Shown here in pieces: positions 12,001 to 16,723 of a stretch of 32,509 nt of DNA. The position numbers and the translations under genes were made by a program. The notes beneath the pieces are model-generated. The model made no database searches. It was not told the origin of the DNA and worked only from the letters and a program-made list of their open reading frames with translations. The stretch is from Nocardia neocaledoniensis. GTDB lineage: Bacteria > Actinomycetota > Actinomycetes > Mycobacteriales > Mycobacteriaceae. The stretch spans positions 1-32,509 of the forward strand of contig NZ_JARWOJ010000272.1 in assembly GCF_029868625.1 (NCBI RefSeq). The letters run 5' to 3'. The stretch's first letter is position 1. Each line of letters begins with the position of its first letter.

Positions 12001-14081
12001 CTCCGCAGTTGCCGGAGTTGCCGGTTCCGCCTGTGCCTCCGCAGTTGCCGGAGTTGCCGGTTCCGCCTGTGCCTCCGCAGTTGCCGGAGTTGCCGGTTCC
12101 GCCTGTACCTCCGCAGCTCCCCGAGCTACCGGATCCGCCGGTGCCTCCGCAACTGCCGGAGCTGCCGGAGATTCCTGTGCCGCCGCAACTTCCGCTGCCG
12201 CCGGGCTTCCCGCCATTGCCTGTGCCATCGGAACCATCGGCGCCACCACAGCTTCCGCTGCCGCCGGGGTTCCCGGTACCGACGCCTACCGAACCGACGC
12301 CGAATATGCCGGTGCCGCCCGTGCCTACGCCGAACGGGCCGCAGGCGCCGTCCTGGCCGACGCCGCCGCCCCCGGGCGGTGCCGGCAGCGGCATGCCTCC
12401 ACTGCCGCCGTGGGTCACCCAACCTCCGGGCTCGGGCCTACCTGCCCTTCCGGAGAACGGTCAGCCGTATGTGCCGGGAAGTGGTCAGCCGTTCGTTCCT
12501 GGAAACGGTCAGCCCTTCCAGCCTGGGGTTGACCAGCCGTTCACGCCGGACAACGGTCCGGGCTACCGGCCTGGGCCCGGCCAGCCGTTCGCCCCGGGCG
12601 ATGGTCAGCCTTTCCAGCCTGGGGCCGGTCAACCGTTCGTGCCGGACAACGGCCCGGGCTACCGGCCTGAGGCCGGCCAGCCGTTCGCACCCGGCGATGG
12701 TCAGCCGTTCGTTCCTGGAAACAGTCAGCCTGGACCTGGGCACCCGTACGCGCCGAACACCGGACAGCCGTACTCGCCGGCCACCGGTCAGCCGTTCGTT
12801 CCTGGAAATGGTCAGCCCTACCAGTCGGGACCCGACCAGCCGTTCGCGCCGGGCAACGGTCAGCCGTATTCGCCGGGCGATGGCCAGTCGTTCGTGCCCG
12901 GAGGTGGCCGGCACCAGCTCGGAGCCGGTCAGTCGTACGTGCCGAATGAGGGGCAGCCGTTCGGCCCGGGTAGCGGGCAGTCGTCGGGTGACGGCCTGCC
13001 GAGCGGGCGTGGAAGCGGTCCGGCCCACCTCACGGGTGCCACGCCCGGCAACGGTCAGCCGTTCGTGCCGGGTACGGGTCAACCCGCGGTGACCGGAAAC
13101 GAGCGCCCCTACCTGCCGGGCGGCGGGCAGCCGTACCCGCCGATCGACGGTCAGCCGGTGGCTCCGGGGAATGGACAGCCGGGCCAGGGTGGGAGTGGCC
13201 GGCCCTACGGGACGGCTGAGGGCTCGTCGTACGCGCCGGGGAGCGGGCAGTCCGCGCTCGGCCAGCCGCAGTCGCCCTATGGCGGTGGGCAGTTCGCGCC
13301 GGGTGGTGGACAGTCGCACCCGCCGGGTCAGGGTCAGGTGCCTTCACACGGGAACGGGCCGGCGTACCAGCCCGGGGCGGGGCAGCCGTATCAGTACGGC
13401 TCTGATCAGTCGTCCTCGTCTGGCACCGGACAGCAGTACTCGTCCGGCCCCGGTCAGTCGTACTCGGCTGGTCCAGGCCAGCCGTACTCGCCCGGGCACG
13501 GTCAGCCGTACACCGGACCGGGGCAGCCCCACGGCTCGGGTATCGGTGAGCCGTCGGGCGGGGGCAACGGCGGCTCCGCGAACGCGCAGTCCGGTGGTGC
13601 GCCGATGTATCCGCCGCCGATGATGCCGCCGAATGGTGGGCAGGGTGGTGATCGCAGGCCTTATCGCCCGGTGTATCAGTCGCCGGTCGAGCAGGCAGTG
13701 CTGCTGGTGCGTCCGTACGGCAGTGGTGTGGTGGCCGAATTCGATCCACGGTCGGGAGCGTTGCGCCCCGCGCCGCCGGGGCAACTCGGCGCCGATGGTC
13801 TCTACGGCGATCTCGACGGGGTGACGGTGATCTTCTACCGGCTCGGCGAGCGGCTGCTCGTGCAGGTGGGTAGCCAGCCCATCGATGTCACCGAAGGCGC
13901 GCACGTGGGCTGGGAGCAATCGGCGCAGCGGATGACGCGGTTCACCGTCGCCGTGCACGGCAGGCCGATGGGGGAGCTGATCTACCGCGCGCTACCGCCG
14001 GAACTGGACCTCGGCCTGCTTATCCGTAACGTGGTTGCCGATCCGGCCCACCGGATGTCAATGTTCAGCGACCGTGCCTGA
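3..14081 (+). CDS. Giant polymorphic-toxin-like effector with duplicated modules around a lethal-factor-like zinc protease domain (5' end missing)
   Basis: The frame is open from the first bases to TGA at 14079-14081 (4692 residues visible). The internal ATG at 252 is not the true start, because the coding pattern continues above it. Residues are counted from nt 3. Residues ~30-155 hold three related helical units (LAALESYLRAQ-like). A ~1295-residue module follows (218-1515), then a unique segment (1516-2394) with HEFGH at 2009-2013 and a downstream Glu (2070 or 2074). A second copy of the module spans 2395-~3690, followed by an acidic linker, PPV and LPVPPVPPQLPE repeats (~3950-4140), GQPFxPG repeats (~4143-4520) and a C-terminal domain (~4545-4692). 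HEFGHAxD plus EAFxD resembles the catalytic core of anthrax lethal factor (peptidase family M34), so I infer zinc endopeptidase activity. Size, linkers and the following immunity-like genes suggest an exported toxin. The missing N-terminus would show the export signal. No function is recognised for the duplicated module. Confidence 0.8.
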   Translation, partial: HRTPGPPPPPPPPRADQADAALDDSLRELDAVDADLAALESYLRAQREFEATQAAIAARFEELAARDAEAAARRGDESEADFAMRAADLAALESFLAAQQKFDALRAELAEATQVRVEDLDAEALADARALASYLRAQQEFDAARAEMAARFAAAVERRSGEQPVSGDDSVDDGSRHETPAEGTSRDEDSDGDPATPGSERDGSRDDDDSGEPPAASTAPGGPPSKPPSRPPTAHSPEPEEPSKNSSPLDFGMPKPPAELAVPGDAALGQPVGDGAQSDTGATPERAYQRRDFLNDVHQFLQELSDLPPSAHADTPPLTPEQAEQVRRLAEAMGLGEALTGQRDPLGALAEIADMARARGFLDSALDPDAELGEPMRYPDDYEPLDLDELQDGLDHWRVEGDPEVRSEIAEDLRRAGLDDDARPALGTDPEPNPQATPLQPSAILPPEDGARQPGSPRIEPAQQAMDRLAARFGVDLTDPGALDAARYRQLLRAGAVEAFAAAVRHAEAATDPQQRAVREAVARRWAARLGLPADPGLTRAADDINRLRAAVTRDAGDMAHLYQMVRNEPDDRMMSLDVDGERVLVRLVADGPDSWHLEPVAHREPKPFTTTAEKAVEVPPKKNWLRRLWDRVVNRGYYGENPKYPSGSSIDGAGQSMLGHSAGLPLTTVKDSTPNAPGGEYDQLQIKFNPARILKEGVLMWQNRELVPILRHLSSRIADQAGEFLPLRNLDGTEYKPWISDADPELRRQIEQDLRDAGLEHLLEPESLTPQELAAREPKELPESADPVRISSEGEEVPAVTEPLPPWLREVVDAVNGRISDATVLEALAHELGVRITDFSEEGLRKALAEAEYRLLRRDGVIQALEAAARFFNAENAEIPFRPANFHSKDPLGAYLKEVVAARGDEFAFDMLNSRGVNNGGELPSLWADLADDGNDPTVLAEDARKIFDDALRRAGLRDERSTWAHLAGADLEALVRNLDAEIAALRGQLDDNIGKFGEFTRRVADFDDSDTGDRLVLDADNGRIAIVDTGAGHEAALARALAEADADFIDRLNRGEIDIEIRVVGIDADGRVHLLEVDAPEIRHLRTEVDGRTVDATTVREGNGPWRLVELPSRVPETGTDLSVVPEDANQLVREPRSLAEVRADIAEVAGRLGIDDPSNLSAEQLDRLLAEQERANQVRARQVEGLVDYARSADAIDNFNALHNVRSALALRFGVTPEALSPEVIAAGLADPATRVELHRQRSANLTEYAKLLRALDPAAVDAALDALAPHLGLPRGGLSLDASALAEAVSNRAARGALDDLSGPLADYVRALAEIDPYAENLVYNPEADPRARGEDPPVHPGDALDFLREVGADNLTDRSPLPPAPEDAVPGPSRDHARLLGVDLTDADDRRVAQVYEWFRDGRIDKHERLTLEQLAQVHAEIRDEIRQRAADIARLRELLNEPFVTDPELGGADTPALDRGPTDGPDPDGPPARPTAGPPPTGPGAPVRPGLPAGPEADGDNGTPPVDNSQDRPSVEHTDPPESGDPAAEQVAANHEQRPEPHTSHRAVAVPDAAAHVAVNARIRELFAADAVRAVAELGVEDPARFTTSSLEDITSSIRGSRTDQLRDLEARRITGRVEEASRARLAEAKEASRLVRRLGWVEDRLRWAREAADGGEGLRPRAHRWSRGSTLDITPASDADADVLAVSAERAAAYDELAAGARQMGVDPAGRSLTQLADRMRELGVGGREIEAAFERAIRSGIDPDDTMARESAENLAVRGVLGALGAEHTSDGLGLVPSLADGLVVVGRFADPNLAAPTAADAAQRFDTRVRYLHVEVDQAGVRVHELLASSTALATVRRSPAGQWPTESLRLRLLRQAFDLVGAVPGDGGHWPPSQRDLGEWSRRDAREIARVLGERHGVITRGLDATGVDPDAVRDAVRAFDRLKTKYPWVHVTAVTVKNLDVDEREAQFSHRPPFLPGGKAKAVIGLTMDFLREFTAETPTRFHPPSIGYSSAYTAMTHEFGHAMDYTGLLTDEDVMDALVSGYSAQRGEFVQADFDDWLSALSGYSFEDSGAGPLNPTEALAEAFADVELNGVEATEPAKVLHALLTSRGEQRAAEESHALPPAADYGDAVARRDRFAARIQELTNGLTEWVSPDRLAPTAIRDTVAHLAHVVRAPEEMGIVTSLGRMAELYVLAAAEVDAMAVDMVVGGDGAVGDLADGPVAHDGSSADPAARRAELDRLRIEAVEALGEHDAAMGRGDELVADAARDRADRIADSFADAAEADALLTAGTRMIATKIAVGEDPPTLFIVGWAEGDAERALRTEIALENAEVLAALRSPGANCVELRMGFDADGPTIERLPMRTDTDASAIGEDPQASLPGDGDDVEGSPGDGDAGDPPVPDTAPGGPPSKPPAHPPTALSPEPEEPSKSSSPLDSGLPKPPAELAVPGDADLIPPDSDTPAEPTRAQQRSDLIDDVRRFLQDLSDLPPSAHADVPPLTPEQAEQVRRLAEAMGLGEALTGQRDPLGALAEIADMARARGFLDSALDSGAELGEPMRYPADYSALDLDQLQDGQEQWRVEGDPEVRAGIAEDLRRAGLEEGSRQALGAEPEPDPAAKPLDPTAILPPGDGTQLPGGPRMESAQQALDRLAARFGIDLADPGSLDAARYRQLLRAGAVEAFASAVRHAEAATDPGQRTVREAVARRWAARLGLPADPGLVRAADDIARLRAGVTRDATDLAHLDRLARTELDDQMLSLEVDGDPTLVRRVEDGPDAWHLEPVPHPEPTPRAPSTDKAVEVAPKRNWLRRLWDRIVNRGFHGENPKYPSGNSIDAAGQSMLGHGAGLPLTAVKDATPNAPGGEYDQLQIKFNPARILLVSMEMWRKRELVPILRHLSSRIADQAGEFLPLRNLDGSEYKPWISDADPELRRQIEQELRDAGLTHLLEPESLTPEELSARQAEALPKSEQPQQLTDQPEQSPEVAEKLPPWLRDVVDAVNQRIADATVLDALGRELGVRITDFSEEGLRKALAEAEYRLLRRDGVIQALEAAARFFNAEHADIPFRPANFFSKDPLGAYLKEVVATRGDQFSFDMLNWRGVNNGGQWVDIWPDLSDDGGSDTVHAEDARKIFDDALRRAGLRDERSTWAHLAAADLEALVQNLDAEIARLRGQLDENVGRLSEFTWRVADFDDLDTGDRVVVDTENGRIAIVDTGAGPEAALARALAEADADFIGRLNRGEIDIQIRIVGVDDQGRVRVSEVDAPEVRHLRGELDGRTVDATMVREGTGPWRMIETPPRHVEPDTNLPAVADDAPPPVREPRSQAEVRTDIAEVAGRLGIDDPSNLSREQLTDLLTELDRANHVRARQLEADLDYALSVDAIDTFNALHNARSALALRFGVDPADLSPDLVADRLADPRSPSELHGQRAADLVEYAALLRELNPAAVDSATEALAPHLNLPRGGLPLDAAAMAEALSNRAARGNRDDLTGPLADYIRALAEIDPYADDLVYNPDTDPRAVGDDPPVHDRDALDFLREVGADDLTERSPLPPAPDGAVPGPSRDHARLLGADITDADDQKVAKVYDWFRDGRIDKHERLTMDALAEVHQQIRDEIRQRAADIARLRELLNEPFATDLELGATETPALGEGSPDSAPDPDGSPRPGLPTPPPAVPGAPVRPGLPAGPELDGNETPPVGNSDSNEPPAAGQDPAAPLLLDPVTDPGDAGIPEGRRPAAELESTGSPESEAGDSRPRTPTDPDAVVGEADRSKPGHPVNGEDSAAGEDSPQRSSGDPDAGAEAEASGSGRSRDDADVVVTGDPSVPPVVRPVTDPGDPGIEAGRPPAAEVDRDGSEYGDGSRRRPAGDSDPAVDPSEADSDADPGEGGSDPDKGFDPDGEGVPPRSSDGDRPGGRRHLPGSALRSHIPHPPHEYEVELDVPVFDEVEWPVPPLDLTPEPEEPEPPRPPVPPVPPVPPVPPVPPVPPKVPEPPQPPVPPQPPVPPQLPELPVPPVPPQLPELPVPPVPPQLPELPVPPVPPQLPELPVPPVPPQLPELPDPPVPPQLPELPEIPVPPQLPLPPGFPPLPVPSEPSAPPQLPLPPGFPVPTPTEPTPNMPVPPVPTPNGPQAPSWPTPPPPGGAGSGMPPLPPWVTQPPGSGLPALPENGQPYVPGSGQPFVPGNGQPFQPGVDQPFTPDNGPGYRPGPGQPFAPGDGQPFQPGAGQPFVPDNGPGYRPEAGQPFAPGDGQPFVPGNSQPGPGHPYAPNTGQPYSPATGQPFVPGNGQPYQSGPDQPFAPGNGQPYSPGDGQSFVPGGGRHQLGAGQSYVPNEGQPFGPGSGQSSGDGLPSGRGSGPAHLTGATPGNGQPFVPGTGQPAVTGNERPYLPGGGQPYPPIDGQPVAPGNGQPGQGGSGRPYGTAEGSSYAPGSGQSALGQPQSPYGGGQFAPGGGQSHPPGQGQVPSHGNGPAYQPGAGQPYQYGSDQSSSSGTGQQYSSGPGQSYSAGPGQPYSPGHGQPYTGPGQPHGSGIGEPSGGGNGGSANAQSGGAPMYPPPMMPPNGGQGGDRRPYRPVYQSPVEQAVLLVRPYGSGVVAEFDPRSGALRPAPPGQLGADGLYGDLDGVTVIFYRLGERLLVQVGSQPIDVTEGAHVGWEQSAQRMTRFTVAVHGRPMGELIYRALPPELDLGLLIRNVVADPAHRMSMFSDRA
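654..4548 (+). repeat. Duplicated intragenic module, copy A (~1298 residues)
   Basis: This in-frame segment recurs at 7185-11070. It opens with TAPGGPPSKPP and closes with APVRPGLPAGPE. The best conserved stretch, around nt 1875-2300, includes NWLRRLWDR, PKYPSG, GQSMLGH, QLQIKFNPARIL and ILRHLSSRIADQAGEFLPLR. The homology is obvious from start to end with only small indels, but many codons and residues differ, so most of the duplication is old. No known domain was recognised. Confidence 0.9.
5770..6330 (+). other. Lethal-factor-like (zincin) metalloprotease domain inside the giant CDS
   Basis: HEFGHAMDY lies at nt 6027-6053: two His and one Glu in an HExxH zinc helix. About 57-61 residues after the helix comes PTEALAEAFADVE (nt 6204-6242), with E2070 or E2074 as the candidate third zinc ligand. 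From memory, anthrax lethal factor has HEFGHAVDDY followed some 50 residues later by an EFFAEAF helix, so both motifs and their spacing agree. The preceding part (KTKYPWVHVTAV, then VIGLTMDFL) fits a zincin strand region. The segment is absent from both flanking module copies. It could belong to another zincin toxin family with the same signature; this is a motif call only. Confidence 0.7.
7185..11070 (+). repeat. Duplicated intragenic module, copy B
   Basis: This is the second copy of the module at 654-4548, starting TAPGGPPSKPP and ending APVRPGLPAGPELDG. Positions are offset by about 6516-6531 nt after small indels. Block 7479-7619 matches 963-1103 with a single mismatch in 141 nt, far closer than the rest of the pair, which suggests local gene conversion. 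The copy lies between the zincin segment and the acidic/Pro-rich linker. Confidence 0.9.
11856..11909 (+). repeat. Six perfect tandem 9-nt CCGCCGGTC repeats (PPV)
   Basis: Six identical consecutive units encode (Pro-Pro-Val)6 at the start of the Pro-rich linker. Perfect identity implies recent slippage. Each gain or loss of a unit stays in frame and changes linker length by three residues. Confidence 0.95.
11961..12176 (+). repeat. 36-nt tandem repeat, four near-perfect and two decayed units
   Basis: Units start at 11961, 11997, 12033 and 12069 and read GTGCCTCCGCAGTTGCCGGA followed by 16 further bases. They differ only at a silent CCG/CCT position near the end. Units at 12105 and 12141 are degenerate. 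The product is a 12-residue Pro-rich repeat (VPPQLPELPVPP), likely an extended spacer. Confidence 0.95.
12430..13570 (+). repeat. GQPFxPGxGQP-type repeat region (~24-nt period)
   Basis: About 380 residues are made of imperfect ~8-residue units with the core GQP(F/Y)xPG. A longer ~32-residue superunit containing PDNGPGYRP and GQPFAPGDGQPF occurs twice between about 12530 and 12715. Low-complexity Gly/Pro/Gln sequence of this kind is expected to be disordered, consistent with a long flexible linker before the C-terminal domain. Confidence 0.9.
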
Positions 14082-14102
14082 CCGATCGGAGAGGTTTCCC
14101 AG

Positions 14103-14852
14103 GTGAGTGACGATCCGATCGAATTGAGCGATCCGGATGTGGTGGTCGACGCGGCGACCGGCACGTTGTCGTATCGCGGCGAGCCGTACAGCGGCGCGGT
14201 GACCGTCACGCGTCCCGACGGCACCTGGCGCGAGTACTGGAGCTACGACGACGGCGAACGCGACGGCGACTGGTCCGGCTGGTACCCCGACGGCACCATG
14301 CGCTATAACGGCGAGTTCTACCGCAACCGGCCCGTCGGCACCTGGCAGGAGTGGTACCCCGACGGCGTCCGGCGCATGGAAGACGTCTACGACATCGAGG
14401 GCGTGCTGCTCACCCACTCGGTGTGGAACGAGCGGGGCGAGCTGGTCGAATTCGAGGACGAGCGCACCCGCAAGGGCATCACCGCCGACGCGCTCCCCGC
14501 CGACGACCCCGAATTGCGCTGGGACGACGAGCACCATCGCATGTACTACCGCGACGCGCCGTTCACCGGCCAGGAGTACCGTCGCACCGCGCCGAGCAGC
14601 CCCATCACCGAACTGTCCACCTACGCCGACGGTTACCCCGACGGACCGACCCGCGGCTGGTACCTCGACGGCACCCCGCGCTACCGCGGCGAATACGCCG
14701 ACCGGCACCAGGTGGGCACCTGGACCGAATGGTTCCCCGACGGGAACCGCAAGGAAGAAACGGTCTTCGCTCCCGACGGCGCGCTGGTCACGCGGACGCG
14801 ATGGGACGAGACCGGTGCCGTGGTCGCGCGGTACGGCGAGAACCGGGATTAG
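14103..14852 (+). CDS. YwqK-like MORN-type repeat protein, probable immunity/antitoxin
   Basis: 249 residues from a GTG start preceded by GGAGAGG, 21 nt after the giant gene. It is built of repeated strands of the type G.(W/Y)xxWYPDGxxRxxGEY: GWYPDGTMRYNGEF, EWYPDGVRRMEDVY, GWYLDGTPRYRGEY and EWFPDGNRKEETVF, in two lobes separated by an acidic stretch. This is the pattern of the YwqK family, in which Bacillus YwqK is the antitoxin partner of the LXG toxin YwqJ. No signal peptide is seen, so it is probably cytosolic. The position directly behind the giant toxin-like gene supports an immunity role (inference). The family call is good; the cognate toxin is unproven. MORN-variant proteins also occur outside toxin systems. 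Confidence 0.75.
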   Translation: MSDDPIELSDPDVVVDAATGTLSYRGEPYSGAVTVTRPDGTWREYWSYDDGERDGDWSGWYPDGTMRYNGEFYRNRPVGTWQEWYPDGVRRMEDVYDIEGVLLTHSVWNERGELVEFEDERTRKGITADALPADDPELRWDDEHHRMYYRDAPFTGQEYRRTAPSSPITELSTYADGYPDGPTRGWYLDGTPRYRGEYADRHQVGTWTEWFPDGNRKEETVFAPDGALVTRTRWDETGAVVARYGENRD

Positions 14853-14867
14853 GCAGAGGAGTACGCA

Positions 14868-16067
14868 GTGGCTGACGAGTTGGCCGGGGATCCCGATGTC
14901 GGATTCACCCTCACCACGGTGGTGGCCGACGGCGACGGGATACCCGAGCGTGCCGCCGCGCTGAGCCATCGCATCGCCAAAACACTGGCGGCGCTGGGTC
15001 CGCCCGGCTGGACCAAGGTCGAGGCGTCGTTCGCGATGACCGCGGCGGCCGAGGTGTCGATGGTCGTCTTCCACGACGAGCAGGAACGCTTCGCGCGGGT
15101 GTTCCCGAGCCCGGAACTGCTCGACCTGCTGCGCGAGCATCGGCACGTGTCCGCGACGATGGGCGACGGGCCGTGGTGGCGCTACCTGCTCACCCTGACC
15201 AACACGGGCCGGATGGACGTCGACTTCGACTACGGCGACGAGCCCTTCCCGGACGACCAGCTCTTCCCACCCACGGTGTACCGCACCGACATCGAGATCT
15301 ACCCGCGCGACCGGCTGCCCATCTGGCTGGCCGCCTACATCCACCACGAGAACCGGCAGCTGCGCGGTCCACTCGCCGCCGCCGAGCAGGCGCGCGCCGA
15401 CGCCGCCGCGGGGCACAACCCGATCGGCTCCGCGCCGGACGTGGAATTCCCCGCGCTCGACCTGATGGCCCGCCGATGGGCGCTCATCGCCGCGGCGTTC
15501 GTGGCGGTCGGCTCCAAGTGGGGCCCGCGCGTGACTCCCGCGTTCCACGTGTTCGAGGGTTCGAAGTTCAGCGGTTCCACCCTCTGCCTGCTGCCCGGCG
15601 ATCGCGCGGTGCTCTCCGGCGGAGTATGGAACGCACCGGAACTCGACGCCGTCTACAACAAGGACCTACCGATGCCCGCCCTCTACCAGGGCGCCCCCGA
15701 CTGGGTGGCCGCCCCGGTGATCAACCGTCGCGCGGAGAACGGCCTGCTCACCTTCTGCTACTGGTGGGAGGGCGGCCGCTGGTATCGCGGCGCCTCGCCG
15801 GGCGCCGACGCGCTCGCTCCCGCCGTGCCGGGCATGTGGGACACCAGGACCGTCGTCGAGGTGCTCACCGGCCTGCTCGGCGAGAAGGCTTCGCAGGCGC
15901 AGAAGGAAGCCGTCCTCGGAGTGGTCGAGGCCGCCGAGCGCGCTGCCGTCGCGCGGGAAGCGTTCACCAGGGTCTTCCCCGCCGACGTCTACAACGTCGA
16001 TTCCGCCTGGTTCGAGCTGAATCTCGCCGGTCTGCTCGGCACCCACACCGTCGGCCTGGCGAAGTGA
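14868..16067 (+). CDS. Two-domain protein with YezG/DUF600-like N-terminal half, putative immunity protein (paralogue 1)
   Basis: 399 residues from GTG at 14868 behind AGAGGAG, 15 nt after the YwqK-like gene. The N-terminal half (about 30-175) has a conserved opening helix (IAKTLAALGPPGW) and strands MGDGPWWRYLLTL and DVDFDYGDEPFP, then YRTDIEIYPRDRLPIWLAAY. This layout resembles the DUF600/YezG immunity family, known in Bacillus as the partner of the LXG toxin YeeF. The C-terminal half (about 195-399: VLSGGVWNAPELDAVYN, FCYWWEGGRWYRGASP) is not recognised. A paralogue at 24838-26034 aligns end to end, so the two halves form a stable unit. No signal peptide or membrane segment is visible. Immunity to the giant effector is inferred from position; a chaperone or other cytosolic role is possible. 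Confidence 0.65.
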   Translation: MADELAGDPDVGFTLTTVVADGDGIPERAAALSHRIAKTLAALGPPGWTKVEASFAMTAAAEVSMVVFHDEQERFARVFPSPELLDLLREHRHVSATMGDGPWWRYLLTLTNTGRMDVDFDYGDEPFPDDQLFPPTVYRTDIEIYPRDRLPIWLAAYIHHENRQLRGPLAAAEQARADAAAGHNPIGSAPDVEFPALDLMARRWALIAAAFVAVGSKWGPRVTPAFHVFEGSKFSGSTLCLLPGDRAVLSGGVWNAPELDAVYNKDLPMPALYQGAPDWVAAPVINRRAENGLLTFCYWWEGGRWYRGASPGADALAPAVPGMWDTRTVVEVLTGLLGEKASQAQKEAVLGVVEAAERAAVAREAFTRVFPADVYNVDSAWFELNLAGLLGTHTVGLAK

Positions 16068-16080
16068 GAGGACATCAACA

Positions 16081-16557
16081 ATGACCAACGAACACGCCAA
16101 AGCGCAGATGGCCGACATCTTCGAGACGGTGCAGAAGCAGATGAAGGCGATCGCGCAGGTGCAGCAGGATCGCGCGAAGATCATCGCCAGCGCCACCGTG
16201 CGCAAACGGGTGACGGTCACCGTCAACGCCGACTACAAGGTGATCGAGACCAAGTTCACCCCCGATATCGACGACCTCACCTACACCGAGATCGCCAAGG
16301 CCGTCACCGAGGCCGCCCAGCAGGCCGCGGCCGAGGTCGCCCGCAGGACGCAGGAGATGATGGCGCCGATCCAGAGCGAACGCTCCCGCCTGCCCAAGAT
16401 CACCGAACTGGTCGACGACATGGACGGATTCGCCATTCCGCAGCCGGTCGAGGCCTCCCTCGAACCTCCCAACTCGCCCGAGCGGGAACGTCTCTCGGAC
16501 GACGAGGAGGACGGCTCGCGCGACCCGTCGCGCACCGCCACCGACGCGGGCTGGTGA
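16081..16557 (+). CDS. YbaB/EbfC-like protein (paralogue 1)
   Basis: 158 residues, ATG start with upstream GAGAGGA, 13 nt after the preceding gene. The N-terminal ~105 residues show the YbaB pattern: a helix (MADIFETVQKQMKAIAQVQQ), short strands (RVTVTVNADYKVIETKFTP) and a second helix (YTEIAKAVTEAAQQAAAEVA). An acidic Pro-rich tail follows. YbaB/EbfC proteins are small dimers, some of which bind DNA; relatives such as EspL occur at ESX loci, where they may aid substrate stability. It resembles the minus-strand protein at 29799-30284, which also lies next to a large toxin. Last gene of the giant-effector operon. The family call is fairly safe; the biochemical role is not known. Confidence 0.75.
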   Translation: MTNEHAKAQMADIFETVQKQMKAIAQVQQDRAKIIASATVRKRVTVTVNADYKVIETKFTPDIDDLTYTEIAKAVTEAAQQAAAEVARRTQEMMAPIQSERSRLPKITELVDDMDGFAIPQPVEASLEPPNSPERERLSDDEEDGSRDPSRTATDAGW

Positions 16558-16723
16558 TCCGGATGCTCGCGCCCCGGCCACCGTCGGGATCGTCGCTGTA
16601 CATGCGGAATTCATCTGTCAGACCGTAGAATCGTTAGCAAGCCGTGCGAATCGGCGGTGTCGTGGGAGCGGTGCCAGGCGGGGCGCGGGGCGGTGATCCA
16701 GGACGACAGGGAGGCTCTCGGAC
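16558..16723 (+). promoter_or_regulatory. Intergenic region, probable promoter of the ESX substrate operon
   Basis: A 166-nt gap with an AT-richer core. CGGAATTCAT at 16605-16614 also occurs upstream of the minus-strand toxin operon (30684-30675). A TAGAAT hexamer at 16626-16631 could serve as a -10 element about 90 nt before the ATG; no good -35 is seen at 17 nt. No terminator hairpin is visible after the YbaB-like gene, so readthrough is possible. The ribosome site AGGGAGG sits just before 16724. Confidence 0.35.

Noticed and set aside
11820..13570. CRISPR or non-coding satellite reading of the tandem repeats
   Set aside because: Repeats are directly adjacent without unique spacers, keep codon phase and encode Pro-rich and Gly/Gln/Pro-rich peptide repeats in an open frame.
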